Shown here: positions 1 to 12,125 of the stretch, one piece after another | Layout of the letters: every line of letters starts with the position of its first letter | Position numbering within the stretch: position 1 is the first letter of the stretch | Source of the DNA: Ephemerocybe angulata | Lineage: Eukaryota; Basidiomycota; Agaricomycetes; Agaricales; Psathyrellaceae | NCBI GenBank assembly: GCA_013368325.1 | Contig: JAACJK010000019.1 | Coordinates: forward strand, 1-64,000 | Direction of reading: 5' to 3' | Length of the DNA: 64,000 nucleotides | The notes under the pieces: model-generated | Told to the model about the DNA's origin: nothing | What the model saw: only the letters and a program-made list of their open reading frames with translations | The model's database searches: none | Made by a program: the position numbers and the translations under genes

Positions 1-32
1 TTTCAGATAGGCACCTTCAGATAATCAGCAAC

Positions 33-3000
33 ATGAACATCCGACATGAATGCTACGATGCTCGTGATGACTACCACGCACAGCTGAAGCTCCAGGTCGC
101 CGCTCAGTACGATAAGGATGCTGATTTAGATACTGAGGACGAAGAGGAGGAGTGTCCTGATGACGCCGACGTGGCAGACGTCCTCGATGCGGTTCTGTTG
201 GAGGAGAGCGGTATTGGTGTGTGGTCCCAGAAAAAGTTAGATCAAATGAAAGAGGTAGAGGCTGTCATGCAGTCAGCCGGGTGGACGGTCGACAGCGTGT
301 CCTCCCAGACCCGCTCGACAGAGGATTCCTTCGCGCCAGACCGCATGATGGGACCGAATAAGTGGAAATCTGTGGTTTCAGCGGCGCGAAAAGAGGTGTT
401 AGATTCGAGGTTGGTGAATGCGAAAGGGCACATACTGGCTCACGACGACGATGTGGGTTCGAAGGACCCTGCGTACGATGGCGTCAAGGTCGTAAACGAT
501 GCTCGTGTTTTGCCCGGCGCCTATTTCTTGTCGGAGTTCGAACTCGCGGACGCTGACGTGCAGGCACAACTAACAGAAGCAGTCACCAAGTACTCGCTCA
601 ATGAGGAACAGCGGAGAGCGTTCTCAATCGTTGCAAGACACTCTATATCTGTGTCCCCCGCCCCATTGTTGATGTACATAGGTGGAATGGGGGGGACGGG
701 CAAGACGCGGGTGATAGACTCCCTCAGGTACTGGTTCACCATCCGATCTGAGGCGAACCGTATGGCTGTGACAGCCCCAACCGGTGCCGCGGCATCCGTC
801 GTTCGCGGCTCTACCTATCACTCGTATCTGGGTGTCGCTACAGGCGACCGACGTGCATATGCTCCTCGCGGGGGTCGAGCTCTTGACGAAGCTCGCCTCC
901 GAATGAGAGGCGTCGACTACATTTTCATGGACGAAATTTCTATGGTGTCCTGCCAGGACCTCTATCTTATAGATAAACGCCTAAAAGATGTCACAACCCT
1001 AGAAGACATGCCTTTTGGCGGCCTCAGCATCATCGTAGCTGGAGACTTCGCACAACTCCCTCCCGCTAGAGGTCTATCGCTTTACAGCGGAGAAGTATCG
1101 AAGGTACAGCGACCTAGGCAGAGTCAGACAGACCAGGAAAACACGCTGGGTCTCTTGTTGTGGAATCTATTTGTCACGGTCGTCGTGCTCCGCCAGAACA
1201 TGAGGCAGACGAACACTTCAGATGCAGCTGAGGACTCACTGCGAACCTGTTTAGAGCACATGCGATATAAAGACTGTACCGAAGCGGATTTAGAGTTCCT
1301 TCGGTCTCGAATCCCGAGCAATAACCCTGCTCTCAATCTCGGTGATCCCATGTGGTGCGATGTTTCAGTAATCACCGCCTGGAATACGCATAAAGATCAA
1401 ATCAACGCTATGAATGCCATTCGATTTGCACGCGAGAATAACCGCCCGCTGCACATGTTCTACTCTGTAGATAGGCAGGGAAGAGGAAAGGGGCGGGTTA
1501 GGCAGAAGCCCGCGAGAGACACTAACGAACCAAAGATAAGACTTACTCCGGCGGTGCAAGAGGCCTTGTGGAGATCCCCTCCCTATACCAGCGAACACAT
1601 ACCCGCATGTCTACCATTATGTATTGGTATGCCTGTTATGATCCGTAATAATGACGCGACGGAGCTTGGTATTACCAAGGGGCAGGAAGCGGTGGTCAAA
1701 GGTTGGACTAGCCAGGAGATCCCAGGTTTTCCCGGCCGCTTCGCCCTCGAAGTACTGTTTGTTAAACTAGTTAATCCGAAGGACAACATAAAGCTCCCAC
1801 ATCTAGAAGAGAATGTCGTTCCACTCACCCGAATGTCCACAGCGCTTCGCGCCGTTCTCCCCAACGACGCCGGCATCCACATCTCCCGCCAGCAGGTACC
1901 TGTGCTCCTAAATTTCGCTATGACCGACTATGCCTCGCAGGGTAAAACACGCGAGGTGAACGTCGTCGATCTTTTGCGCTCTCGTAACCATCAGGCTATG
2001 TACACCGCTCTTTCGAGGGGCACAAGCGCAGCATCCACCATTATATTGAGAGACTTTAAGAATCTAAACTCACCGGGGGCATATCTGGCTACCTGCGTCA
2101 GGAGTATAGGGTCATAGATACACTGGACGAGATCACGAAAGGGAGGTTCGAGGGCACTCTCCCCCCTGCTGTGGTGCAGCGTCTTCGTGCCTCCACTATA
2201 CTTTCGTACAAAGCTTGGCAGAGAATGCAGGCCGCGACAAAAGCTGATATCGCTTCTCGAAAGAGGAAGGCAGGCGATCTGTCTGGTGTTGAGGAACGTC
2301 AGTCGAAGTTCCGAAAAATGGTTCATGTCGCAGAAACGATCGGCTTACAATCGAGTAAACGAAAGGCGGAACAGAGTCTGTGCGAGGATGTTCGACCTTC
2401 TAAGGTGCAGAGGTTAGTTGTACCAGGTGCTTCCGCTCGCGTGGTTCAACCTATCGCACACGAACCGGGCTGGGTACATAGCTGGAAATGGGATGATGTG
2501 AACTGGAGCTGTGCGTACGACTCGTACTTCACCATTTTGCGGTACATTTGGTATGGCCGGGATAGCACTTCCTTAGGTCGATTTGTGGTGACAGTCAGAT
2601 CCTCCCGTATGCCTTCGACCTTTTCGCTGCAGCGCACGCTGATGACCTGCCTCTAGACAGTTGCAGACTGCGCCTTCGGACCATCTTGTGGGAGATGGAC
2701 CCTGTAGGGTTTCCGAAGGGGCAACTTGGTGCTGACCTCTACTCTCTCACCCGAGCTGTTAACGGTGTGCCTCCACCGACCGATCCTTCCAACACGACCC
2801 ACCGCCTCTGTTTCGGTTGTCATCGGCGGATCCCCGGGTTCATGTTCGAGGGGATCGGACGGTATACCGTAATGAGGACAACCCTTACTAGAGACGAGTC
2901 AGTGGCAAGGTATTTGGCCTCCTTAGAGCGTGTGTCAGGTCAGTGTGATGAGTGTGCGGGAGACCTCATGATTGAACACGAGTATCCATCCCTCATGTGC

Positions 3001-3288
3001 GTCGAGTTGCCCAACCTACCGCTCGCAACAGTGAAGAAGCGCTTAATTGTTAATAGCTTGATGGAACTGTCTGATTGCAGGTACAGGTTAGCGGGCGTGG
3101 TGTACTGGGGTGGAAATCACTTCGCTTCGAGAGTTGTGGACCATGATATGCGGGTGTACGCCTACGACGGTATGGTCAATGAGGGTAAGCTGGAGTACGA
3201 GTTTACTTTAAGGACTACCAGTCAGCTCCGCTCTCTCTCTGTAATGGGGGGAAATGTGGCATCTTTGGCTGTATATATTAGAGACTAA
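33..3288 (+). pseudogene. Frameshifted Helitron-type PIF1 helicase with C-terminal USP-like domain
   Basis: The first open frame (33-2117, 694 residues) is an SF1 PIF1-family DNA helicase. It shows Walker A GGMGGTGKT, Walker B MDEISM, motif III AGDFAQLPP, and C-terminal motifs YASQGKTR and YTALSRG. Such helicases form the Hel half of Helitron RepHel proteins; the Rep half would lie upstream of the window. Near 2078-2092 the frame shifts so that the conserved GYLRQEYR segment is read in another frame up to about 2575. A second shift there leads into the frame that ends at 3288. The downstream part has WSCAYDS, two CxxC pairs (CFGC, CDEC), then GGNHFASRV and YAYDG. This matches the Cys-His-Asp layout and zinc finger of ubiquitin-specific proteases (inference). 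No intron fits either frame change, so I call it a decayed copy. No Helitron terminus was seen. Confidence 0.85.
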
Positions 3289-4387
3289 CCGGATATGTGT
3301 ACAGACCATCTTCGCTCTCCAACTGTGGGCGCCGCCTGCCATCTTCGCAGTATGTCTGTTAGGCGCTCGCTTATCATTTGCAGATAACTCAGAACGTACG
3401 ATGAACTTCCTCATCTCTCCTCTGAATCAGGGGACCTGGACCATCCCACAGCGGCTGTCCCTCCGTATCTATCCACCGGTTTGCCCATCTGTCTCCCCCA
3501 TAAGTCGCTACCGACGGCGCTCCGTGCGATGAATGACATAGGGACGGATTAAAGGGTAGTGTGGTCGACGGCCCCGGTGGTTGCCGCGCCCACCCCCTGT
3601 TTGGCATCGTCCTTTGATTGACGCGCCGGCAAACACCTGTTTGGCATTGTCTTGTGATTGCAACTCCTTGACATCATCTTATCGTGCTCCGTGTCGGCAC
3701 TATCCCTTGCTCTGGTAGTACTGAGCACACCGCCAGTAATCGGTAAGCGAAGTTCTCTGCGTCGGCAAGATCTGGCCTCATCGTCTATATGGGTACCGTT
3801 TACTGACCTATCAATCAGCAGAGACGCTCGTCCGCCACGTCAGGCTACGCGAAGGGGGACCATGCAACACCATGCTTTGCGAAGTTAACCTCCTGGCCTG
3901 CACCATCTGGAGGTCGCTTATGCGTAGGATACGGGTAAGCTCGGGCGCTTATTCGGTACGCTCTCGCAGGCTCTCGCATGGTCCCCCGTCCTGACGCTCC
4001 ACCTTTTTCCAGTCTAACCATGCCGCCCCACCCTGCCAGGTGCGTCTCCCGGTAACGTCCTGTAGATCCGCTCGGACCGCCGTGGGCGCGTTTGGAGCGA
4101 CGTCGAGTAGGTGGATATGACAGGGAGTATCGCTCTGCGCAGTGGTATGCTGCCCATGTCGCATTCGGACTCAGGTGGTTTTCCAATCAGAGCGCGACAG
4201 CACCCGCACCCCATTCCATGCGACGGTGTCTGCTTCATGTTCCGGTCAGCATCAACTTGAAATCATGTCTCCTAGCATCGTGACACGATCCATTCGGACT
4301 TAGCCTTCACGGTGGAAGACAAAAGAAAAGCGAAAACAACCCTCGAACTCATCTTGGTATAGATCGGTCGACTGCTCAGGGCCACTC
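3289..4387. other. Gene-poor stretch, no recognised feature
   Basis: Only short open frames in conflicting directions are present, none with recognisable motifs or consistent splice signals. A short phrase, cctgtttggcattgtc, occurs twice between about 3595 and 3655. This may be the decayed 3' flank of the helicase element. Confidence 0.5.
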
Positions 4388-5007
4388 ATGTTCTCCGACG
4401 GCGATGTTCTGGCGATCTCGTCCAGATTCGATACCGCACACCAGGTGTGTTATCATCGCTTTCTCGGTTCATAGTACTCATAGTGCCATTAGGAAGGGCT
4501 GTTTTCTACAGTAAAGGGGTGTGTCGTCGGTGCCCGATGTACTCAGGCCCACCTCGTGTCAATTGCTGTGCACCCTGGGTACGAGGCAGCGCCAAGGAGC
4601 ATTGATCTCTACGTCGAGCAATACCTGTACCCGCCCACCTATGCAGCGCCTGCAGCACCCAGGAACCTCGAGCATGCGGGGTCTTGCATCAGGAGGTATC
4701 CTCATGGTGCCCCTCGCCTTCAGCGTAATAACTGGGCTATTTTTACGGCCACTAAGGCGGTAAGCGCTCCTGCTCCACAGCTCTAGATGGTCCTTCAGCT
4801 TCTCACCTCTCTTTGGTTCCGCGATAGGGTCGTGGACCTATAGACCTGCCGGTGAACGATCTGTACGAGTCCTACAAGTGCGAGGACGGCGTCCGTACAG
4901 TGTGGGGTAACATAGTCGTAGTGAAGACAGATCGTATGGGCGAAGTCTGCGACATGGTGGAAAAGGACATAGGGGTGGCGGAGCTTCTCATCTACAGGTG
5001 CGCATGA
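4388..5007 (+). CDS. Small unknown protein, family 1 (gene C)
   Basis: Built from three exons joined in phase 0: 4388-4444, 4547-4759 and 4828-5007, giving 149 residues. Splice sites are GTGTGT..CTCAG and GTAAGC..GATAG. The middle exon holds a motif reading RYP...W.IFT, and the last exon holds GNIVVVKTDRMG followed by an acidic segment. I do not recognise the family. The model is supported by gene D on the opposite strand, which has the same three-exon layout, the same intron phases and matching motifs (RYP...YAIFTSQN; GCVLVAKADHMG). The gene stands 189 bp upstream of gene A, in the same orientation, and the order is mirrored by D and B. No enzyme motif is visible. Confidence 0.6.
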
Positions 5008-5196
5008 TCACTATTTCACAGCTCATTACCAGAGGGGGCTCACTGCCATTTGTAGCCTATTTGAGGACGACAACAAATACAACCATCCTTTAGTCGTAAA
5101 TCCGTTAGTCAGCCCTAAACCGAAGTCGTATTGGGGATGGCAGGCTTGGTAGTATTGTTTGTATTACATCCTCATCCCAATCCCTATCTACGAATC

Positions 5197-6151
5197 ATGA
5201 GCCCTACCGCCCGAGACCTCCCATCCGATATCGTTGCCGAAGTCGCTCGATTCTTGCCCATCGATCGCCTAGTACAAGCTTCCTTCTTCCCCAACGCGGC
5301 ACCCAATGTCGCCCAGTACGAGCTTCGTCAACGCATCAAGGACGCCATCGAGCCGTATATCGAGCGGACCGCGTTCGATGACTTCATCGAGTACCTCCGT
5401 GCGTCTGAGGGAGCGATAGTAGGCTCAGTCGTCCGAGAAGTCCTCCTTCTGAACGGGCCAACTCAGCCCAGACGGAAGGCTACCAACCTCAATATTACAA
5501 CGTCGTTCGGCATGGAAGGAGTCATGCGCTCGTTCCTGCGCTCGCAGGGATATCGGTCGAGAGCTCTTCCTCCCTCCGAACGACGTAGTTCGAGCGTCGA
5601 CGTTATAGAGAGGTTCGATCGACGAACCCCATGCGAGGTCAGTGTCCTACATCTCGACCGTTCTCGGTACCCCGTGACACATTTCTCAGACCAGGACCAT
5701 CCTCCTGTCCGTCAGCGCGACCAGAGCACTCAGCGTTGTTCTCTGCACCCCGTACTCAGCTCAAATGTGCGCTATTACCCATAACAGCGTGGTGTGCATG
5801 CTTCCTCGTGCAACTCTTGCCAACGAAAGCTTAGTCGTCGAAGGAGCGCCCGCCAGTTCCAATGCGGAAGATCTTACGTTCTCCGTCATCCCCAACAACT
5901 CCCACTGGACCAGTCCCTGTGGATTACAATGCCCTGCAACTTGGAGGAAAACACCCGACGACGATGGCGCCGCTATATACTCCTGGTCCATGGATGATGG
6001 ACAGTTTACATCATGGGGATCGGTGGAGGACGATGGACGATCCTTCTTGCGCAGCGAGCCTCTTATATGGAGGGTACATAGCAGGTGCCATAATGACCAC
6101 TGTCCCAATAAGGTGTTGTTCGAGGATCGCAGCCGCTATCTACGCCCTTGA
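5197..6151 (+). CDS. F-box-like protein of unknown family 2 (gene A)
   Basis: Start chosen at the ATG giving MSPTARDLPSDIVAEVARFL, which resembles the beginning of an F-box (LPxDIVxEVxxFLP). Two exons are proposed, 5197-5637 and 5690-6151, with a 52-nt intron (GTCAGT..TCAG) and about 300 residues. A central block GAIVGSVVREVLLL followed by NLNI recalls the G-S...DxD layout of nucleotidyltransferase-like folds, but the acidic pair is not intact, so no activity is claimed. The C-terminal exon carries WTSPCGLQCP ... CHNDHCPN, four cysteines that could bind a metal. Gene B shares all of these blocks. The intron position is less certain, because alignment with B suggests the exon could extend a few codons further. 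Confidence 0.65.
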
Positions 6152-6817
6152 CTCTATTGTACGTAGTGCTGATTAGTTATCTAATCGATACCCATCTCGT
6201 TCGACCTTGAGTATCCGCCGTCTCACCGCCGCGGTATGATGTGGTGTTAAGTTCGCAAAAGTATTGCAGCGTGCGGCTACGAGGGTGTCCACCGTCCAAT
6301 AGTGGAAGGGTCTTACTGCCACCAGTCCGTGTACCGCGGTATGACGACTTAATTGCTTCCCCCCGACGGGCTGAGACATAGGCATGCAAATGAGTGACGA
6401 TAGTTGGAACCTATTACAGCGTGTCGTATTTGTAGAAGATGGACTCGAAGGATGAAAGAGGGTGGGAGGTATAGGTAGAGTATAAGGGATGATATGACAT
6501 ATGACGACCGGTCGGGGTATACAAGCGCGAGGAGGGACGCATGACGCAAATAGACCGGGATTGGGGTAGAAACGGAGGGAGATGGGCGATGAACTGTCCA
6601 AGAGGTAAAGGGTACTGAAGGGGTATATACGTAACCGTTCCAGGTTGAGAATGTTGGGGCCTCACTTGGACGAAACGACAAACACGAACGTTAGAGTAAT
6701 GGAATAAGGAATAAGCGCCGCTAAAGAGAGTTGGGGAATCTTCGAAGGGGAAGCGAAAGCCTCAGCGTGGGGAGAAAGTCGACGCTCAGAGGTATCTGGA
6801 GGTCCCAATAACCGTGC
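6152..6817. other. Convergent intergenic spacer at the centre of the inverted pair
   Basis: Lies between the 3' ends of genes A (+) and B (-). Short open frames occur on the - strand but none shows splice logic or motifs. This is the symmetry centre of the duplicated two-gene module. Confidence 0.5.
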
Positions 6818-8011
6818 TTACATTACTAATGACCGCGGGGGCATGAACCGCTTGCACTTGGGATTTCCACAGCGTTTAGCAAAGCGCCATTGCAAGATGG
6901 ATTGGGCCAAGAGGGAGTCTGTGTCGCTGTACCTAGACTCCGGGATAGGATACCTCGTGTTCCATAGGAAAGAAGCTATCCCTTTGTCCCCGACTGTTTT
7001 CCTGGGTAGAGATGGGCAGTGGAATCCGCAGGGTCCGGTCCACCTGAAGTTCGAGGTGCGAAGGAGGTAAGGGGGTCTCGGTCGACGCGGAGAGATGAGA
7101 CTCGTTATGTCCGTCTTGAGGGCGTGCTGGTCTGTCACCAGCGTGGGGTAGACTGCGTAGACGCGTGTGGACGTCACCAAGTTGGTTTGGCAGGTCATGT
7201 TGGATGCAAGGATGACCTGCATCACATTCCCTAGGCTTTCGCTAATCGTAATTCTCGCGCGCTGTTGGCATGATGAGGGTCAACGCGCTTCCCACATAAC
7301 ATTAATCGAGATGCCCACCGGAACTCCGTTCTGCGGCTGACGGGTCGCGGAGACCATCCTGCGTACCGATCCGACGTACGGCTTTGATACCACCTCGGTG
7401 TCCCAGGCGTCGTAACTGTGTGCTGTAAACCACTCCACCATCGCGTCCAAGCTCCCTTTGGGGACCACGATGTTCAGGTCGTTGGACCTGAGGTACCGAA
7501 AGTCCTTGACCTTTATGGCGTGTTGCATCATCATCGAGTTGGTAGCGAGCATCCTTCTGGCAACCGACCCCATGATGCCGGCGCCGGTATCGTTCATCTT
7601 TTCCAAGAAGTCGTAGAACTGGTGGAGGAGGATGAAAGGGCATAATATGTGTTTCAGGATGATCTCGGTCGCGGTTTGAGCCAACCCTCTCCCGTGTCGA
7701 TTAGTGCGTGACATGCTTTGGATGGTGTGCCAGTCGCAGTAGGACAGTGCCATACCCATGAGCTCCGTACAATAGTAGAAGGCTTCGGCGCTGTTGAATC
7801 GGCGTGGACCTGCGCGGTCCTTTATCTTCGGCGCGAAGAGCGTAACGGGTTCGTCCAACCGAGGGAACGACGGAAACCGAGTGTTCTTGATGGCCAGGCG
7901 TGCAGATGTTCGTGTAGGGGTGCGCGACGGTGCCCATGGCGTATTTCGAATCGAACTGGGACTGGCGGGAGGCGTGGAGGGGTACGAATAGTTTGAAAGG
8001 GGAGAGGACAT
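6818..8011 (-). CDS. Unknown family 2 protein (gene B), paralogue of gene A
   Basis: Reverse-strand gene starting at the ATG at 8011 (MSSPLSNYSYPSTPPASPSS, a Ser/Pro-rich leader). Exon 1 runs to about 7300 and contains GAGIMGSVARRML followed by SNDLNIVVPKGSLDAMVEWF. These match gene A (GAIVGSVVREVL; NLNI; MEGVMRSFL). An intron of roughly 70-100 nt ending in CCTAG near 7232 leads to the last exon (to 6818). That exon has WTGPCGFHCPS ... CGNPKCK, the same four-cysteine pattern as gene A. The exact donor is ambiguous. B lacks the clear F-box-like start of A and has a longer N-terminus. Function unknown. Confidence 0.65.
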
Positions 8012-8375
8012 TATGCTTGGGACTAAGTTATCGGGGGTAGTGAAAGGAATGGTATTGGGGCATGTAACGACAGTGAGAGAGAGTAAGAGAGGGATATATC
8101 GCGCGAAGGGGAGGAATGTGAGGTGCGGGGACCTTCGACATTACTAGTCGGACCTTTAAGCCCCAATCGTCTCCCCAACGTCCCGCGTCCACGCGAAGAG
8201 ATGGTGGTGGGGGTATACGCGCGGGGATACATCAAAATTCCGCTCCTCAAAATACGTTGATCGCTTCGGTGGATCGCATGTCAGGGTTGACTGTCACCAC
8301 CTGATACTGTGTGATTAGGTTCCTGGATCGTAATCGATTAGAGGGCACAGATCTCATGAACTGGAAGGCGGAGAC
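8012..8375. other. Spacer between genes B and D
   Basis: Contains the likely upstream region of gene B, including a purine-rich run around 8070-8100. No coding signal was recognised. Confidence 0.5.
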
Positions 8376-9001
8376 CTACTCGACAAGCATGGTCTCAATC
8401 TGCGACAAATCGGATTCGTGTACCGGATGGACGATGCCCATGTGGTCAGCCTTGGCGACTAGCACACAGCCATGGACGTGCAGGTCTTGACCTTTGTACA
8501 GGCGTCGCACCAACTTGTTCACTTCGTCGTTGCACTACAAGGCGCGGATATTAGATGATTTTAGAATACTCTTCAAGTTCATGCTTGTAACCGAATCACG
8601 TACGTTTTGAGACGTGAATATGGCGTACCGCCATGGGCCCTCCACCAAGCTGTGCGCAGGGTATCTGTTGACCTCTATGAAGTAGTCGTCCAGGTTGTAT
8701 ACCAACGACGAGCGGGGGATCGCCGCGTTGACATACGATCTGAAGAATATGTCCATAGGTCGGCCCTTTCCAATGGATGTGCACTGGGTAGCCGCTGGGA
8801 CTATGAAAGGCTTAGAACAACTAGAACCAAAGAAGGCACACTTCGTCATCGGCCACCGTTGACCCTGCGATGTTACGATGGACGTGGCATTAGTTCTATG
8901 ACTGTAAGCCGTGCGATAGAGCATACCCTAGATATGGCTTTCGCGTCGGCGATGAGCAACTCCACGTCTACGTCGCCCACCTCGTGTACGATGAGGTCCA
9001 T
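8376..9001 (-). CDS. Small unknown protein, family 1 (gene D), paralogue of gene C
   Basis: Three exons on the reverse strand: 9001-8927, about 8798-8604, and 8534-8376. The second intron (8603-8535, GTACGT..TTGTAG) is in phase 0, as in gene C. The first exon begins MDLIVHEVGDVDVELL. The second contains RYPAHSL...YAIFTSQN, and the last contains GCVLVAKADHMGIVHPV and ends in ETMLVE. The same motif order and intron phases in gene C make both models more credible. The acceptor of the middle exon is approximate. No known domain is recognised. Confidence 0.6.
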
Positions 9002-9099
9002 GTCGGAAGCAAACGAAAAGCAGGGGTTGGCTCGCTTACCCAACCTTGAACCTGTCCAGCCCCGCCAGGCGTGACCGCCATTGTGTTGTCATCAATGAT

Positions 9100-9910
9100 C
9101 ACAATGATTGGGGATCATTTGCGAAGGACTTGCGGGGATGAAGGGTGGTGTCCATCGGATGGCGGAGGGCATGGAGGGTGAACAGAACGCCTTGAAATAC
9201 TGAGTGAATAGTATATTAGACGTAGTGTCGTACGTGTACTGGAAAGACGTACCAGACAAGAGGTTGACCCGAATGTGTGACATCGGCACTGTGCGCCAGG
9301 ACAGCTAGTACAAGCCTCATGGGCACCCGACGACGAAATATGCCTGTCCGAAACCAACTTGCTCCAGCGCTTTGGTAGCAGCGCGCTGTCCTTGTCGATG
9401 AATGTCCTAGGTGTATTGGTACTCCTTGCCATACGAATCCCTGTACCAGCTGGGGACTTGAAAGTGGCCATCACCGTCCGATATATCCCAGCAGAACCTC
9501 TTGCCTGAGCGATGGCTGCGCCTGCCACATGGGTAGGTAGGTGTGCGGAAGAACCTGAATATGGATGTCCCGAGAGGCATATTGAACGGCGTCGAAGGAG
9601 GTGGAGTATTCGCTTCCGACTACCGATGGTAGGGGGTGTTGGCGTCGTCGTGTCGCGACCGCAGCCTTTACCCCAGGCTGGCGGGTATCTACCAATTGAC
9701 CTGCGTATGTCGTGGGTCAGATCGCATGGGTAATATAGCTTGCAATTCGTACCTCAGAGGGATAGACTTCGGGCCGTGCAGACGAAAACATTCCTAACTG
9801 TGCCAAAGGGCGGTATGCGATTCGATCCTCTTGAAGTACGTCGAGAAGCCGTATGGTACGGTGTCCGTGATTTCCCTCAGCGGTAGGGACGGTCCACACC
9901 TGTCTCCTAG
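9100..9910 (-). CDS. Possible multi-exon gene of unknown function
   Basis: Several reverse-strand segments read as plausible coding pieces bounded by GT/AG sites. One near 9900-9790 reads LPLREITDTVPYGFSTYF. Another near 9490-9370 reads TVMATFKSPAGTGIRMARS followed by a Lys/Arg-rich tail. The frames could not be joined into one convincing model, and no family was recognised. It might equally be a decayed gene. The stretch 9911-10356 upstream shows nothing recognisable. Confidence 0.25.
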
Positions 9911-10356
9911 ACTAACGGACTAGTAGAAGGCAGGACATGAACGGTACTTACCTAAATTGTGGACTCGCCGTGTCCCACTCCTGACGTGACATATGTGGAG
10001 GTCACAGCAGCCCGTCGGGCTGCCTAAAATAGTATATCCCCACATACATGCCTTCAGACAACCCGGGCGTCCGTCTATAGCTTTATTGAAGGCTGGAAGG
10101 GGGGAAGGCAATGCCTATAGAAGCAGGAGGAATTTTTCGCGTGGAAGGGGCAGAATGGGGCGGTGAAAGGAAGCGGCGTGTTGCTGGGGATTGTCCTGGA
10201 CCCTTTGATCTCACCTAACAAGACGGCATGGGTTGCTCCGAATTACGGGACCGCACAGTGATTGCACAAATGATCCTTTAGGTCCCCATATAAATTCAAG
10301 AAGCTAGGCGCTTTATAGCACCAACATCTCTGTCTTAAACCACCCACTATTCTCCA

Positions 10357-11125
10357 ATGGACACAGCACAGTATCCCCTCATCCCAGCAATCGAACAGCT
10401 GCTTCGCATGGCTGCCACCGGGGAGACAATACCCTTCGAAGTAAGCTGCCTTCTCCCAACAACCTTTATACTACCGCTACTTAAATAATATGACGGTCTC
10501 TTCTAGACTACGATCGAGTTCATCGAAAGTCTCCCCTCTGAAGACGCCGTCGCGCTCGCCATTGACATGCACAAAATACTGTGTACTAGGAAAAGGAAAG
10601 CAAGGCGGAAGTGCGACGATAGGCGAAGAAAGTATGTCATGAGAAGGTCGTGGCGTGCGGCCCTCTCCCGGGCATTGGACTGGACGGATACGCTCGCAAT
10701 AGGGGGGTGGAGGAATGAGGAGGTCCATCGGACTCAGGTCGCATACGAGAAAGCATGGTCGGCATTCGACACCGTCTGCATGCACCTCGAGTTCTCGAGA
10801 GATACAGTGCAGATGCTGGCGCAGACCCTGGTCGATCGGAACGAGCACGCGATGGCAGAAGACCTTTACGAAGAGGTCCGAGAAATAGGTGAGTAACCTT
10901 CGACAAGGGAAAGACACTAATAGACCCTGACGTGAGCAATTAGACGACGACTTTGGCTGGCCTGAACTCGAATACAACGTCTGCCTCAACGACTTGCCTC
11001 AGTGCCGCGGCGAGCACGATGTCGGCGCCACTGAGGGCCGTGCTGTTCGCCTAGGTGCCACCAGCGAGGGTAGCGAAGATGAGGCGTCAGTGGGCACACC
11101 TCGTGAGCGACGACACAGTATCTGA
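10357..11125 (+). CDS. Small helical protein, paralogue pair member E
   Basis: Three exons: 10357-10440, 10507-10888 and 10944-11125, giving 215 residues. Both introns are short (66 and 55 nt), with donors GTAAGC and GTGAGT, acceptors TCTAG and ATTAG, and phases 0 and 1. The protein starts MDTAQYPLIPAIEQLLRM, has a basic stretch (RKRKARRKCDDRRRK), and then a helical region ending in EHAMAEDLYEEVREI. Gene F, 0.5 kb downstream, has a similar N-terminus (MNTAQ) and a matching helical C-terminal block. No known domain or catalytic motif is seen. Confidence 0.6.
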
Positions 11126-11619
11126 GCACCCGCTGCACCTTCAAGATCTGTGTTCTGTTAGGACCGGTCGGTTTACCCTTCTCCCACCGTTCCCTTACAT
11201 TTCCTCATCTTCGTACCGTACTATTTGTCCGTATACTATTGCCGCAGTCGCTAATTTACATTATCTTCTACCACGCGAACTCTACGAATATATCTACATA
11301 TGTATAAGAAGGGATTATCGATTGGAGCTTAACGTTCTGGCGTACCATATCTAAGTACATTTGAATATTGGGGCGGCATTGACCTTCGGATGCGGCTGCT
11401 CCATAAGGATTGAGTAGAGGTGACAGCCTGAGACCACGAGATCGGTCACAAGTTGGACCCTGCAATCAGAAATGTACTTTAGAACAGCTGGGCGGACCGG
11501 CGGTCATTTTACTTGTATAAAGGTTGGGGTGGGATAGGAAACGGCACTGCACCCCTTGCCCAACTCTCCGCTGAATTTAGCGTTACACACTCTCTAGCAT
11601 CTCCACTCTCCTTTACGCT
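11126..11619. other. Spacer between paralogues E and F
   Basis: AT-richer than the flanking exons; serves as the 3' flank of E and the upstream region of F. No further feature was seen. Confidence 0.4.
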
Positions 11620-12125
11620 ATGAATACCGCCCAGAACGAGGAAACCATGGTGAGTTCGTCTTACGGGTACCCGCTCCTTTGATCCTAACAACCATCTAGA
11701 CACCAACTGAATACTTTGCCCGAATGGATCCTGAGTTGCTGTTCGACTACACCACAAAAATGTTTAGGGCGTTGACGAAGCGGTTGGAGGAGGCCCAGAA
11801 GTTGAGGACGCATGTGGGCCCGATCCAAGACTCCGTCGAACTTCGACACTGGGCCCACCTCCTCGCCGTAGCCGGCGCTGAAGCTGGATTGGGTGATGGG
11901 ATCATTCACACGGGCGTGTGTCAGCAACTGGCACACCGAATGATGAACTGCATGCGCCTCTACAACGCTGAAGTAGCGTATGGACTAGGAGACAAAGCGC
12001 GCCACTGCGTTGCCAGGCACCTGAGGGCACGTGGATACTCCCTGGAAGCGGAGGAACTCCATAGAATGGTATGTTTGCGCGCGTATGATATGATGCTGTA
12101 ACTCATCAAGCTGCACCAACAGTAA
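11620..12125 (+). CDS. Small helical protein, paralogue pair member F
   Basis: Exon 1 is 11620-11649 (MNTAQNEETM), followed by a 50-nt intron (GTGAGT..TCTAG) and exon 2 from 11700. The frame can read on to a stop at 12101. Alternatively, a third intron (12069-12122, GTATGT..ACAG) can be spliced to a terminal TAA at 12123-12125. The two versions differ by about 11 residues. The C-terminal part (ARGYSLEAEELHRM) aligns with the end of gene E's helical block. Unknown function; probably a tandem duplicate that has diverged strongly. Confidence 0.55.

Noticed and set aside
33..3288. Complete Helitron with 5'-TC and 3'-CTRR ends
   Set aside because: The Rep part lies outside the window and no terminal hairpin plus CTRR could be identified with confidence.
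10477..10989. 170-residue - strand open frame
   Set aside because: Overlaps exons and introns of gene E, whose + strand model has good splice sites and a paralogue (F).
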